Below, piece after piece: positions 1 to 5,943 of a stretch of 13,311 bases of DNA (its first letter is position 1; each line of letters starts with the position of its first letter). Location of the stretch: contig PUNZ01000048.1 of NCBI GenBank assembly GCA_003551945.1, forward strand, positions 1-13,311, in the 5' to 3' direction. The stretch is from Halovenus sp. (GTDB lineage: Archaea > Halobacteriota > Halobacteria > Halobacteriales > Haloarculaceae). The notes beneath the pieces are model-generated. The model was not told the origin of the DNA and searched no databases. It was given only the letters and a program-made list of their open reading frames with translations. The position numbers and the translations under genes were made by a program.

Positions 1-131
1 CTCCACCGGCTTTCTGCTGTGAACGTACGTGAACAGCGAAAGCCATACGAGGGATTTGAACGAGAGAAGTCGCAGCCAGTGAGCGGAGCGAACTGGACCG
101 CCTTCGCGTGGTTCAGTATCTCTCCACCGGC
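1..131. repeat. 10-bp direct repeat CTCCACCGGC, copies 121 bp apart
   Basis: CTCCACCGGC occurs at 1-10 and again at 122-131. The two copies are in different reading frames, so shared coding sequence does not explain them. They may be two unit starts of a roughly 121-bp tandem repeat continuing to the left, or a duplication flanking an insertion. Only one full interval is visible, so chance is not excluded. Confidence 0.4.
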
Positions 132-141
132 CTATACCTAA
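1..141 (+). other. Open frame entering from the left edge, ending at TAA 139-141; origin unknown
   Basis: Frame 1 is open from the first base to TAA at 139-141 and encodes 46 residues, with a stretch reading YEGFEREKSQPVSGANWTAF in the middle. I do not recognise a domain. It could be the C-terminus of a gene left of the window, or spurious translation of non-coding DNA. The reverse strand near 52-62 reads GTTCAAATCCC, which matches the T-loop (B box) of tRNAs, but the opposite T-stem strand is not present, so this is not a tRNA. Inside is an imperfect palindrome, CCAGT (76-80) and ACTGG (92-96). The mixture suggests a repeat or an integration-site scar more than a conserved protein. Confidence 0.25.
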
Positions 142-413
142 CAAGTTAAACTCGGTGGTTTTTATGCTATTTTCTGTTGGCTTTCATATGGAATTTCGGA
201 TGGGCCGCGTCCCGATCGCATCGATAGACGGCGATAACGTTCCGCACGAAAGCGCTGAGAACGCCCGCTGTGGGATTCGGGCTGTCGGTCGTGACGGTAT
301 CGGACGGGCTTTGGTCGTGTGAGACTGATGTAGGCGACGAGCACGCGACTAAGTGTAATGAAATGTGCGAGTCCCCGACAAAACTAACCCACCTGTCCCC
401 ATACTCCGAGGAT
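142..413. other. Intergenic region upstream of the HEPN-like gene
   Basis: No recognisable gene is seen in these 272 bases. A small + strand frame begins with ATG at 164 and ends at TGA 329-331 (55 codons), with an A/T-rich GTTAAA upstream at 145-150; its product resembles nothing I know. The frame of the downstream gene is open from at least 270, but the extra N-terminal residues are low-complexity and Cys-rich, so I treat this part as untranslated. The A/T-rich string AAAACTAAC (379-387) lies about 30 bp before the ATG at 414 and could be a weak TATA element. Confidence 0.35.
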
Positions 414-1040
414 ATGGCTGACGCGGACATTGAGGAACTGATAGACCGAATGAACAGAGAACTAGAAGCGACCACCTACGCCCTGCGAAGCATCGAGATA
501 GCCGTCGTTCATGGGGGCTACGCCGATACGGATTCGGTCGTCCGAACAAACATCGCAGATAACGAGTTCCAGCTACGTGACTGGCGAAACCTCGGTGACA
601 GATTTGTCTCCCGGGAATTGGAGTGGAACTATCCCACTGCCCGTGGGGCGGCTAATCGGATGTCGGCGATGTTGGTTGGAACAGTCTGCGAAATTCTGGA
701 CCCGCAGGAAGGTCTTGTATGGGACCAGAAAAACCTCCACGATCACGCCGAAATGCAATTTCTTAGACGGGTCCGAAATGGTGTTTTCCACGGTAACCGT
801 TTCGGTTTCAGGAACTACAACGGGAGTGGGGCTGCTTGGCGTGGATGCGAACTCACGATGGAAATGAAAAATAAGCCGGTGTTTACGGAAATCGAAGGAA
901 ACAGACTGTATCTTGCCGGTCCTGAAAGTCGAAACGACTTTGATGTGGGGAGAGACATCAACGAAGGTCTGCTGGAGGCGGGCGACGGGCTAGCGTTAGT
1001 CGACGACATCATAGACATTCTCATCGAGGAGACTGGGTAG
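414..1040 (+). CDS. HEPN-like domain protein (possible RNase toxin or defence component)
   Basis: This gene encodes 208 residues if it starts at ATG 414 (MADADIEE). In-frame ATGs at 270 and 363 are possible, but the added residues look non-coding. The key signal is R121-N-G-V-F-H126 inside the helix FLRRVRNGVFHGNRF (117-130). This matches the R-x4-6-H motif of HEPN domains, which form the metal-independent RNase active site in many toxins, abortive-infection proteins and CRISPR effectors. The regions before it are predicted mostly helical, and the C-terminal part (about 150-208) looks mixed alpha/beta. No MNT-type nucleotidyltransferase partner is adjacent; the next gene is a nuclease-like protein with its own promoter. 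HEPN assignment rests on one motif plus its helical context. Toxin or defence function is inference. Confidence 0.6.
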   Translation: MADADIEELIDRMNRELEATTYALRSIEIAVVHGGYADTDSVVRTNIADNEFQLRDWRNLGDRFVSRELEWNYPTARGAANRMSAMLVGTVCEILDPQEGLVWDQKNLHDHAEMQFLRRVRNGVFHGNRFGFRNYNGSGAAWRGCELTMEMKNKPVFTEIEGNRLYLAGPESRNDFDVGRDINEGLLEAGDGLALVDDIIDILIEETG

Positions 1041-1115
1041 TCAGGTATTTGGTGGGGTGACGTATGAAAGCGTATCAGACGACGCTGACGGACCGATAGT
1101 GCTGTCGGGCCGTCG

Positions 1116-1125
1116 TTTATACTAA
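1116..1125 (+). promoter_or_regulatory. TATA box (TTTATACTAA) of the nuclease-like gene
   Basis: TTTATACTAA is centred about 27 bp before the ATG at 1146, the spacing of a leaderless haloarchaeal promoter. It shows that the second gene can be transcribed independently of the HEPN-like gene, although both point the same way with a 105-bp gap. It also supports ATG 1146 as the start codon. Confidence 0.65.
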
Positions 1126-1145
1126 AATGGTTCTATTGCATTCGT

Positions 1146-1667
1146 ATGACCGACGTTCCAAAAGCGGGCGAACTCCTTGTTGGCGCACATCTTCGGCTTG
1201 TTACCGGTTGTAAGCTAGTCGTCTACAACCAGTATTCGGCACAACAAGGTGGGCAGAATGAGATAGATGTTATCGGCGTCCACACAACCGATGATGGGGA
1301 ACAGATAATCTACAGCTGTGAGGTCGTCACTCATCTGAACGGTATTGGCTACGGGAACTACACGGAAAGTTATGACCGTCTCCGAAAGAAATTCGAGTAC
1401 CACAGAGCGGAAATCACCGAAATATTCGAGTCAGCAGATTGCTACCGATTCCAGTTGTGGAGTCCGAACGTCCAGCCTGGTCTGGTGGAACGTCTGGGTG
1501 AGTTGCACACAGTCTTCGATGGCAACGAGAGGATGACCTTCGATTTAGTCATCAACGAGACCTACTCGGAGCATATCGCTGACCTCCAGCAAGAGGCGGC
1601 ATCCACCACCGCACAGCGTGGTGAACTCGGCTTTCGGATGCTCCAGATACTCGAGCATCTGAAGTGA
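1146..1667 (+). CDS. PD-(D/E)xK nuclease-fold-like protein with a non-canonical active site
   Basis: The product has 173 residues. The N-terminal arrangement resembles restriction-endonuclease-like folds: a first helix with a conserved-looking Glu (AGELLVGAHLRL, E9), a Gln/Gly-rich turn, the strand NEIDVIGV carrying D41, then the strand YSCEVVTHL carrying E59. In a classical E-x-K the residue two after E59 would be lysine; here it is V61, followed by T62-H63. The catalytic lysine may have migrated (for example to RLRKKFEY near residues 78-85), or the protein may bind DNA without cutting it. The C-terminal half is predicted helical and I do not recognise it. It ends 3 bp before the stop codon of the convergent gene. 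The fold is a motif-based guess and a plain hypothetical protein remains possible. Confidence 0.45.
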   Translation: MTDVPKAGELLVGAHLRLVTGCKLVVYNQYSAQQGGQNEIDVIGVHTTDDGEQIIYSCEVVTHLNGIGYGNYTESYDRLRKKFEYHRAEITEIFESADCYRFQLWSPNVQPGLVERLGELHTVFDGNERMTFDLVINETYSEHIADLQQEAASTTAQRGELGFRMLQILEHLK

Positions 1668-1670
1668 GCC

Positions 1671-2072
1671 TCAGTCCGTCAGCCATGTTTCGTGCAGGTC
1701 ACGCCAAACAACACCACCAGGGGCATCCGCTGCCGCTTCAAATAGCACTGTGCTGAGCCGGCCTGTCTTCTCGGACGGTGTTTCCTGCCATTCTTCATAC
1801 CGGACTACTCTGAGTTCATCCTGTGCATACCGTGTTTCGACGTTTCGTATCTCGATTTCGAAATTCCCCGGCTTGTAGGCCTTGTAGTTCCTGCGAATCC
1901 CCTCGATAACTGCGTCATACTCTTTACGCGTTCCGTCGGGGGTCACCATCTCGAAGTCGGGCGAGAGCGCACGTTCGACACGGTTGTCAGTCTCTGCTGT
2001 TCCGGTGTACCAGTTGACAAAGAACGCGTGCAGGGACTCAATTTCACGTTTGCAGGTTTCCTGTGATGGCAT
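1671..2072 (-). CDS. NTF2-like (SnoaL/DUF4440-type) protein
   Basis: From ATG 2072 the product has 133 residues, typical of single-domain NTF2-like proteins. It opens with an amphipathic helix (REIESLHAFFVNWYTG), then has the pattern of this fold: ALSPDFEMVTPDG, a helix IEGIRRNY, and the strands FEIEIRNVETRY, ELRVVRYEEWQ, LSTVLFEA and WRDLHETWL. The family is a cone-shaped pocket used by varied enzymes and binding proteins, so no reaction can be assigned. Earlier in-frame starts at 2093 and 2099 are possible. I prefer 2072 because the fold begins directly after it and a TATA-like CTATGG lies near 2095-2100 on this strand. The gene is divergent from the amidase and convergent with the nuclease-like gene. 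Confidence 0.6.
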   Translation of the reverse strand: MPSQETCKREIESLHAFFVNWYTGTAETDNRVERALSPDFEMVTPDGTRKEYDAVIEGIRRNYKAYKPGNFEIEIRNVETRYAQDELRVVRYEEWQETPSEKTGRLSTVLFEAAADAPGGVVWRDLHETWLTD

Positions 2073-2190
2073 GCTCTCTGAATCGTAACCCATCCCCATA
2101 GGAGTGGCTAGTTTCGCGAACTCGGCTGGCTCACCAACACGGTTGCACACGCCGGGAAAACTTACGACCATCGCGGCCAAATCCGCTCGT
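2073..2190. promoter_or_regulatory. Divergent promoter region between the NTF2-like gene and the amidase gene
   Basis: These 118 bp separate two divergent starts. On the + strand, AAAACTTACG (2157-2166) is centred about 28 bp before the amidase ATG at 2191, fitting a leaderless promoter. The amidase frame extends upstream to a GTG at 2104, but the extra residues are not amidase-like. No strong palindrome is seen. Confidence 0.4.
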
Positions 2191-3096
2191 ATGGCACGAC
2201 AAACGGTCCGTCATGAGGAGGGAGCAATCTACGAGTTCACACCCGAGTTGGAACCGATTACCGAGGTTGAACCGGGAACTGAACTCACTATCGAAACCAG
2301 GGATAGCCTTGATGGCGCAGTTCAGTCCGACGCTGATGTTATCGAGTCGATTCCGGACGAAGTAAACGCAGCAACAGGGCCGATTGCCGTTGCGGGAGCA
2401 ACACCAGGAGATGTTCTCAAAGTCGAAATCGAAGCCATTCGGGTGACAGAACCGGCGGGACGGGTCATTACTATCGACGGGTTCGGTCTGCTCGATGGCG
2501 AACCGGACATTGCGGCGCCGAAATCTCGAATGACACCAGTTGACGGTGAAACACTTTCATTCGGAGACTTGGAAATACCGATAGACCCGGTCATCGGAAC
2601 GATTGGGGTTGCCCCACAGGAGGAATCATACACGACGCTGGTTCCGCACGACCACGGTGGGAATCTCGATACCACTGACATCACGGCAGGCAATACGGTG
2701 TACTTCCCGATTTTCCAGCCCGGTGGGCAACTTGCGATGGGTGATTGCAAGGCTGCAATGGCGGATGGGGAAATGTGTGGGACCGGCTCCGAAATCGCGA
2801 CTGATATCGACATCAGCGTTGACCTCATCGAATCGCCAGCAGTCAGTCTCCAGCGTCCGCTCGTGGAGACTCCCAATGCGTGGAAGACGCTTGCCAGTGC
2901 GGAAACGATGGAGGACGCCTCCAAACTGGCGAATCAGGACGCCATTGGGCTGCTTGCAGCAGAACACGACTTTGAACCGACGGAGGCCTACATGTTTTCG
3001 AGTCTCGTCGGTGGGCTGGAAATCAGTCAGGTAGTCGACCCACTGGTAACCGTTCGCAATGCGATTCCAAAGACGTACCTCGCCGACCCGCTGTAA
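2191..3096 (+). CDS. Acetamidase/formamidase family protein
   Basis: The product has 301 residues, the usual length for the FmdA/AmdA family, whose members hydrolyse short-chain amides to ammonia and a carboxylate. Visible motifs are GPIAVAGATPGDVLKVEI (63-80), the signature VPHDHGGNLDTTDI (151-164), FPIFQPGGQLAMGDCKA (172-188), and DGEMCGTGSEI (192-202). Bacterial members usually have GDxHA where this protein has GDCKA (184-188), so a metal or active-site position may differ. The substrate cannot be read from sequence, and acetamide or formamide is only the family default. The start at 2191 fits both homology (MARQTV before the first beta strand) and the TATA spacing. It is a single-gene unit followed by a long A/T-rich intergenic region. 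Confidence 0.85.
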   Translation: MARQTVRHEEGAIYEFTPELEPITEVEPGTELTIETRDSLDGAVQSDADVIESIPDEVNAATGPIAVAGATPGDVLKVEIEAIRVTEPAGRVITIDGFGLLDGEPDIAAPKSRMTPVDGETLSFGDLEIPIDPVIGTIGVAPQEESYTTLVPHDHGGNLDTTDITAGNTVYFPIFQPGGQLAMGDCKAAMADGEMCGTGSEIATDIDISVDLIESPAVSLQRPLVETPNAWKTLASAETMEDASKLANQDAIGLLAAEHDFEPTEAYMFSSLVGGLEISQVVDPLVTVRNAIPKTYLADPL

Positions 3097-3231
3097 TCCC
3101 CACGAGTCAACTATCTGAATAAAAACAGGTGGCTTCTGTGGCGTTCTCAAGAAAGCTGGTAGAATTTCGTCTTGTCAGGTCCGTATATTGGTAAAAAACG
3201 CATTTCACTGGACTAACGTATCATAAAAACA

Positions 3232-3245
3232 ATAAACTAGTTTAT
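3232..3245. repeat. Perfect 14-bp palindrome ATAAACTAGTTTAT
   Basis: ATAAACTAGTTTAT is its own reverse complement, with no spacer, and lies in the A/T-rich tract. It could be a dimeric regulator site or two back-to-back TATA-like elements. It lies about 20-33 bp upstream of the TATA-like TCTATATT at 3264-3271, where a regulator of a transcript starting near 3292 could act. Confidence 0.5.
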
Positions 3246-3263
3246 AATCTGTAAATCAACACA

Positions 3264-3360
3264 TCTATATTGCTGGAACGAAAAGCACAAATGCCGAGTT
3301 GGGGGAGACCGGACCGTGCCTCTGACAGATTTTCCGGAATTTATCCCCAACCGGCGTTTT
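3264..3360 (+). ncRNA. Candidate small structured RNA (or leaderless 26-codon ORF) with its own TATA element
   Basis: TCTATATT (3264-3271) is spaced like a TATA box for a start near 3291-3294. The predicted transcript would begin with GCCGaGTTGGGG (3293-3304), which pairs with CCCCAACCGGC (3345-3355) as an 11-bp stem with one bulged A. A 5-bp inner stem is possible (CCGGA 3309-3313 with TCCGG 3333-3337). The outer stem is followed by GTTTT (3356-3360), which could end transcription. The same start would also give a leaderless ATG at 3291 with a 26-codon frame to TGA 3369-3371. The inverted repeat and TATA-like string are seen; transcription is inferred. Confidence 0.35.
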
Positions 3361-3457
3361 CTCCGACCTGAGCTACTGCACCCGAATCTTGTGGAGTGCT
3401 TTCACGTTCTGAAAATACTCGATACGTCTCATAATCTCGGGGGAAGAAGGGGAACGT

Positions 3458-3724
3458 ATGAGCTCGGATACGGGTGAGATATACGTTCTGCGGGAAGGTA
3501 CTGATGAGTGGGAGCAGCCAACGCCTGTTGAGGAGGTTGTCTTTGAACTTCTCGAAACGGAGGCTGGGCTCTCACGCGATGCACTTGCAGATTTTTCAAC
3601 CTACGTTGATAAAGCGACGCTCGCAGCGCTACTCAATGGTGAGGGGGATGACCAGCACTCGTTCTCTGTTGAGGGCTATACTGTGACTATCACCGCTGAC
3701 GGTGACATAACGGTTCGCGCGTAA
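3458..3724 (+). CDS. HalOD1 output-domain protein
   Basis: The product has 88 residues and is almost entirely one HalOD1-like domain, the small haloarchaeal domain often found at the end of signalling proteins or alone. It follows the family pattern: a helix TPVEEVVFELLE (22-33), a Leu-rich linker with LADFSTYVDKATLAALL (43-59), then the beta hairpin HSFSVEGYTVTITADGDITV (67-86). There is no receiver, PAS or HTH domain, so its partner is unknown. The start fits CATAATC about 25 bp upstream. The domain's molecular role is not known in detail; a part in signal output is inferred from its fusions elsewhere. Confidence 0.75.
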   Translation: MSSDTGEIYVLREGTDEWEQPTPVEEVVFELLETEAGLSRDALADFSTYVDKATLAALLNGEGDDQHSFSVEGYTVTITADGDITVRA

Positions 3725-3734
3725 TCGTCGGCTG

Positions 3735-3926
3735 TCACAACTCCGCTTCGAACATCCATTTCCAGAGGAAATACGCCATCCACGCCAGATAGAGCGTGAA
3801 AACGATAAACCAGATCGATATCTGGACGAGATGGTGTGGATAGATGACGTAGGCGAAAAAGAGCAACGCGAGGGAGGTGACCAGGATAGCCGCATCATAC
3901 CGGTCGAAAGATGGGAAAAACGCCAT
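3735..3926 (-). CDS. Small membrane protein with two transmembrane helices
   Basis: The product has 63 residues if it starts at ATG 3926 (MAFFPSFDRYDA). A longer upstream frame exists but has a basic, non-haloarchaeal composition and would run through the MFS gene. There are two hydrophobic spans, about 12-30 (AAILVTSLALLFFAYVIYP) and 36-55 (rich in W, F and Y), joined by a short HHLVQ loop, so both termini should be on the same side. On this strand CATTTTACG (3948-3956) is centred about 26 bp before the ATG and fits a TATA element, with an A9 run between it and the start. I do not recognise the family. It is divergent from the transporter. Confidence 0.6.
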   Translation of the reverse strand: MAFFPSFDRYDAAILVTSLALLFFAYVIYPHHLVQISIWFIVFTLYLAWMAYFLWKWMFEAEL

Positions 3927-3953
3927 TACACTCTTTTTTTTTGCGAGCGTAAA

Positions 3954-5246
3954 ATGCCTAGCGGTTACGCCATTTTGATTGAGCAGTGGCCGGACTCGGC
4001 GGCAGTTCGATTGGTTGAAGCGGTTCCGAATCGACGTCCGAGTGTGTCTCGTCGCGAACTCTTTGGGTCGCTTTGTGCGATGGTGTTTCTGGTAAATTTG
4101 GCTCGTGTCATCTTCGCACCACTCGTCCAACCAGCAGCCGCTGACTTCGACGTTACTGCCGCGTCGCTCGGTGTTGTTGCAAGCGCTGCGTGGCTCGGAA
4201 GTGCGTCACCACGGCTGCCAGCCGGCTATCTCCTGACTCGCTTCCCTCGACACTGGGTTGTTGCGATGACGGGAACGCTGTTGATTTTCACCGCGACGTT
4301 TACTGGGTTTTCCCAATCCGTGACGCACCTGACCGTAGGTGCCTTCATGATGGGGCTCTCCAGTGGGATGTACTTCATTGCTGGCTTACCGCTCGTCTCC
4401 GAACTGTTTCCAAAACGTGTGGGGGTCGCTATTGGCGTTCACGGCGTTGCGAGCCAGGTTGCCGCTGTTATTGCCCCGCTTGTCCTCAGCGCCATTTTGC
4501 TGGTTGGCAACTGGCGAACCACGTTTTTCCTGATTGCGATTGTCGCTGCACTCGCAACGGCATGGTTGCTCATCGCAAGCCGGCGAACCGACCTTCCGGA
4601 TGCAGGGTCGGCAGATAGAAGTTTACTTGCTGCGGGCAAAGCGCAGTGGCCAACGATTCTGACTGGGATTGCCTTCGTCGGGGCAGCAGGCTTTCTCTGG
4701 AACGGTCTGTTCAACCTCTACGGTGATTATCTCGAAGTTGTCAAAGGAATTGACCCGGAAACAGGCCGTATACTGCTCTCTGTCATGTTTGCTGCGGGAC
4801 TGCCTGCCTTCCTTATCACTGGCATCCTTGCTGACCGCCTGCCGAACATCCCGTTGTTACTTGGTATTGTCATCTCGTTTGCGCTTTCAGTGCTGGCCTT
4901 AACTGTCGTCGACGGGATTGTCGGTATCGTCGTTGTCAGCATCATCCTTGGGTACAGCATTCATTCGCTTTTCCCCGCTATCGATACCTACATGCTGTCT
5001 TCGCTTCCAGACCAGCACCGTGGTAGTGCCTATGCGTTGTTTTCGGCGACAATAATGTTCATTCAGGCGCTTGGTTCTGGTTCTATCGGACTGGCCGTTT
5101 CCGCCGGTGGAAATTATACGGTTATTTTCCGCACACTCGCTGTTGTTGTTGCGATACTCATCTTCGTGATGACACTCATGCACCGTGCAGGCTGGTTACC
5201 GTCCGGCGGGGCGCCCGGCGAGACACCATCGCAGTCAGTCTCCTGA
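3954..5246 (+). CDS. Major facilitator superfamily (MFS) transporter
   Basis: The product has 430 residues from ATG 3954 with a pattern of 12 hydrophobic segments. The loop GYLLTRFPRHWVV after the second helix corresponds to the MFS GxLaDrxGrr signature, and GILADRLPNI repeats it after helix 8, so both six-helix halves are present. A hydrophilic loop (about ASRRTDLPDAGSADRSLLAAGK) separates them. The substrate cannot be inferred. The start is uncertain: ATG 3954 overlaps the likely TATA element of the divergent small gene and leaves only 27 bp between the two starts. GTG 4044 (SRRELFGSLCAM before the first helix) is a good alternative. T5 at 5276-5280, just past its stop, may terminate it; the convergent carS stop is 16 bp away. 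Confidence 0.85.
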   Translation: MPSGYAILIEQWPDSAAVRLVEAVPNRRPSVSRRELFGSLCAMVFLVNLARVIFAPLVQPAAADFDVTAASLGVVASAAWLGSASPRLPAGYLLTRFPRHWVVAMTGTLLIFTATFTGFSQSVTHLTVGAFMMGLSSGMYFIAGLPLVSELFPKRVGVAIGVHGVASQVAAVIAPLVLSAILLVGNWRTTFFLIAIVAALATAWLLIASRRTDLPDAGSADRSLLAAGKAQWPTILTGIAFVGAAGFLWNGLFNLYGDYLEVVKGIDPETGRILLSVMFAAGLPAFLITGILADRLPNIPLLLGIVISFALSVLALTVVDGIVGIVVVSIILGYSIHSLFPAIDTYMLSSLPDQHRGSAYALFSATIMFIQALGSGSIGLAVSAGGNYTVIFRTLAVVVAILIFVMTLMHRAGWLPSGGAPGETPSQSVS

Positions 5247-5262
5247 GCGAGTACTGTTCAGG

Positions 5263-5808
5263 TTACCACGGCTCGTTTTTGACGCCAATAGCGTACGCAA
5301 AGACGTTCGTCGAAATATGTAAAATAGGTGTTATAACAATCACGGCAGCAAGCACGGGGAGCGTAAACGTTTCGAGGAACCACGAGGGACGGGCGATGAA
5401 CGCAAGCACCAGCGACCCGACGACGAAATCTAGCTGGTCGATACCGGGAAAGGGCGCACCGCGCTGGCGGCCGGTTCGGCGCTTGAGAAATGAGGCTCCG
5501 ATATCACCGAGCATCGCCCCAAACGCGAGTCCAAGCGCGACAAGCGCCGGAAACGTCGGGACTGAGAAGCCGAGCACGTCGGTGGCGGCAGGCGCAAGCT
5601 GATTCAACAACAGTGCAAGTGCCGCACCTGCTGCCGTTCCTGCTGCCGTCCCCCGCCAGGTCTTGCCGTCGCCGAGCAGCCGACTTCCGCCCAACGTTCG
5701 GCCGCCATCGATTGGTCTGCCACCACCAGCAAGCACAGCGACGTTGTTTGGGATGTAGGCGGGCAACATGACCCAGAACGCAACCACGACAACTGCAACG
5801 ATATCCAT
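5263..5808 (-). CDS. carS: CDP-2,3-bis-(O-geranylgeranyl)-sn-glycerol synthase (CDP-archaeol synthase)
   Basis: CarS is an integral membrane enzyme that transfers CMP from CTP to digeranylgeranylglyceryl phosphate, making the activated precursor of archaeal polar lipids. The 181-residue product is of family length and carries its signatures: LPAYIPNNVAVLAGGGRPID (15-34), LLGDGKTWRG (44-53), GAMLGDIGASFLKRRTGRQR (97-116), and DQLDFVVGS (124-132). Between them are about five hydrophobic helices. The acidic and basic residues of GDGKT, GD and DQLD are those expected for the CDP-alcohol-type active site. I chose ATG 5808 over the upstream ATG 5829 because CCTAAAG (5832-5838 on this strand) lies about 27 bp from it. 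It is divergent from the proline dehydrogenase, and a functional link is not evident. Confidence 0.93.
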   Translation of the reverse strand: MDIVAVVVVAFWVMLPAYIPNNVAVLAGGGRPIDGGRTLGGSRLLGDGKTWRGTAAGTAAGAALALLLNQLAPAATDVLGFSVPTFPALVALGLAFGAMLGDIGASFLKRRTGRQRGAPFPGIDQLDFVVGSLVLAFIARPSWFLETFTLPVLAAVIVITPILHISTNVFAYAIGVKNEPW

Positions 5809-5943
5809 ACCGAGATGATTGGGTGGCATGGCTTTAGGTTCGGTGGTTTAGAAGTTGGCTTTCCAGTGTATCCGACGCTGGCACCGTCTGGTTGTCTGCC
5901 GGATGTCGGTACGCTGATAATCCGGGCGATACAATAAACCGCT
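5809..5943. promoter_or_regulatory. Divergent promoter region between carS and the proline dehydrogenase gene
   Basis: For carS, CCTAAAG on the minus strand (5832-5838) is 27 bp from ATG 5808. For the proline dehydrogenase, GATAATC (5916-5922) is about 25 bp from ATG 5944. A weak inverted repeat, CCGGAT (5899-5904) and ATCCGG (5920-5925), overlaps the latter TATA element and might be an operator. The arms are only 6 bp with a 15-bp spacer. Confidence 0.45.

Larger units (their letters stand above)
3097..3457. other. Long A/T-rich intergenic region with palindrome, inverted repeat and possible small transcript
   Basis: This 361-bp stretch has no conventional gene. About 3183-3275 is strongly A/T-rich compared with its surroundings and contains a perfect 14-bp palindrome. 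It is followed by a TATA-like string and a long imperfect inverted repeat at 3293-3355. On the minus strand a frame opens with ATG at 3432, is interrupted once by TAG (3373-3375) and then stays open for 35 codons to TAG 3265-3267, which may be a decayed coding sequence. CATAATC (3430-3436) sits about 25 bp before the HalOD1 gene and is its likely TATA element. Confidence 0.5.

Noticed and set aside
52..62. tRNA gene on the minus strand
   Set aside because: Only a B-box-like string is present. The T-stem partner, anticodon arm and acceptor stem cannot be built.
164..331. 55-codon + strand frame upstream of the HEPN-like gene
   Set aside because: No family resemblance and no clear promoter spacing; kept only as a note in the region description.
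2104..2190. N-terminal extension of the amidase from GTG 2104
   Set aside because: The extra 29 residues are not amidase-like, overlap the presumed divergent promoter, and the ATG at 2191 has a TATA-like element at the right distance.
2322..2924. 200-codon open frame antisense to the amidase gene
   Set aside because: It is Ser/Pro-rich with no recognisable domain, and is the usual mirror frame of a real gene on the other strand.
3927..4130. Longer version of the small membrane protein starting at 4130 on the minus strand
   Set aside because: The added 68 residues are basic and Asn/Arg-rich, unlike the acidic proteome, and are the antisense of the MFS N-terminus.
5816..5829. Alternative carS start at ATG 5829
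   Set aside because: The TATA-like CCTAAAG is 27 bp from ATG 5808, and the family begins with the first hydrophobic helix right after that ATG.
5899..5925. CCGGAT/ATCCGG inverted repeat as a confident operator for proline dehydrogenase
   Set aside because: Arms are only 6 bp with a 15-bp spacer. It is noted in the promoter region but too weak for a separate claim.
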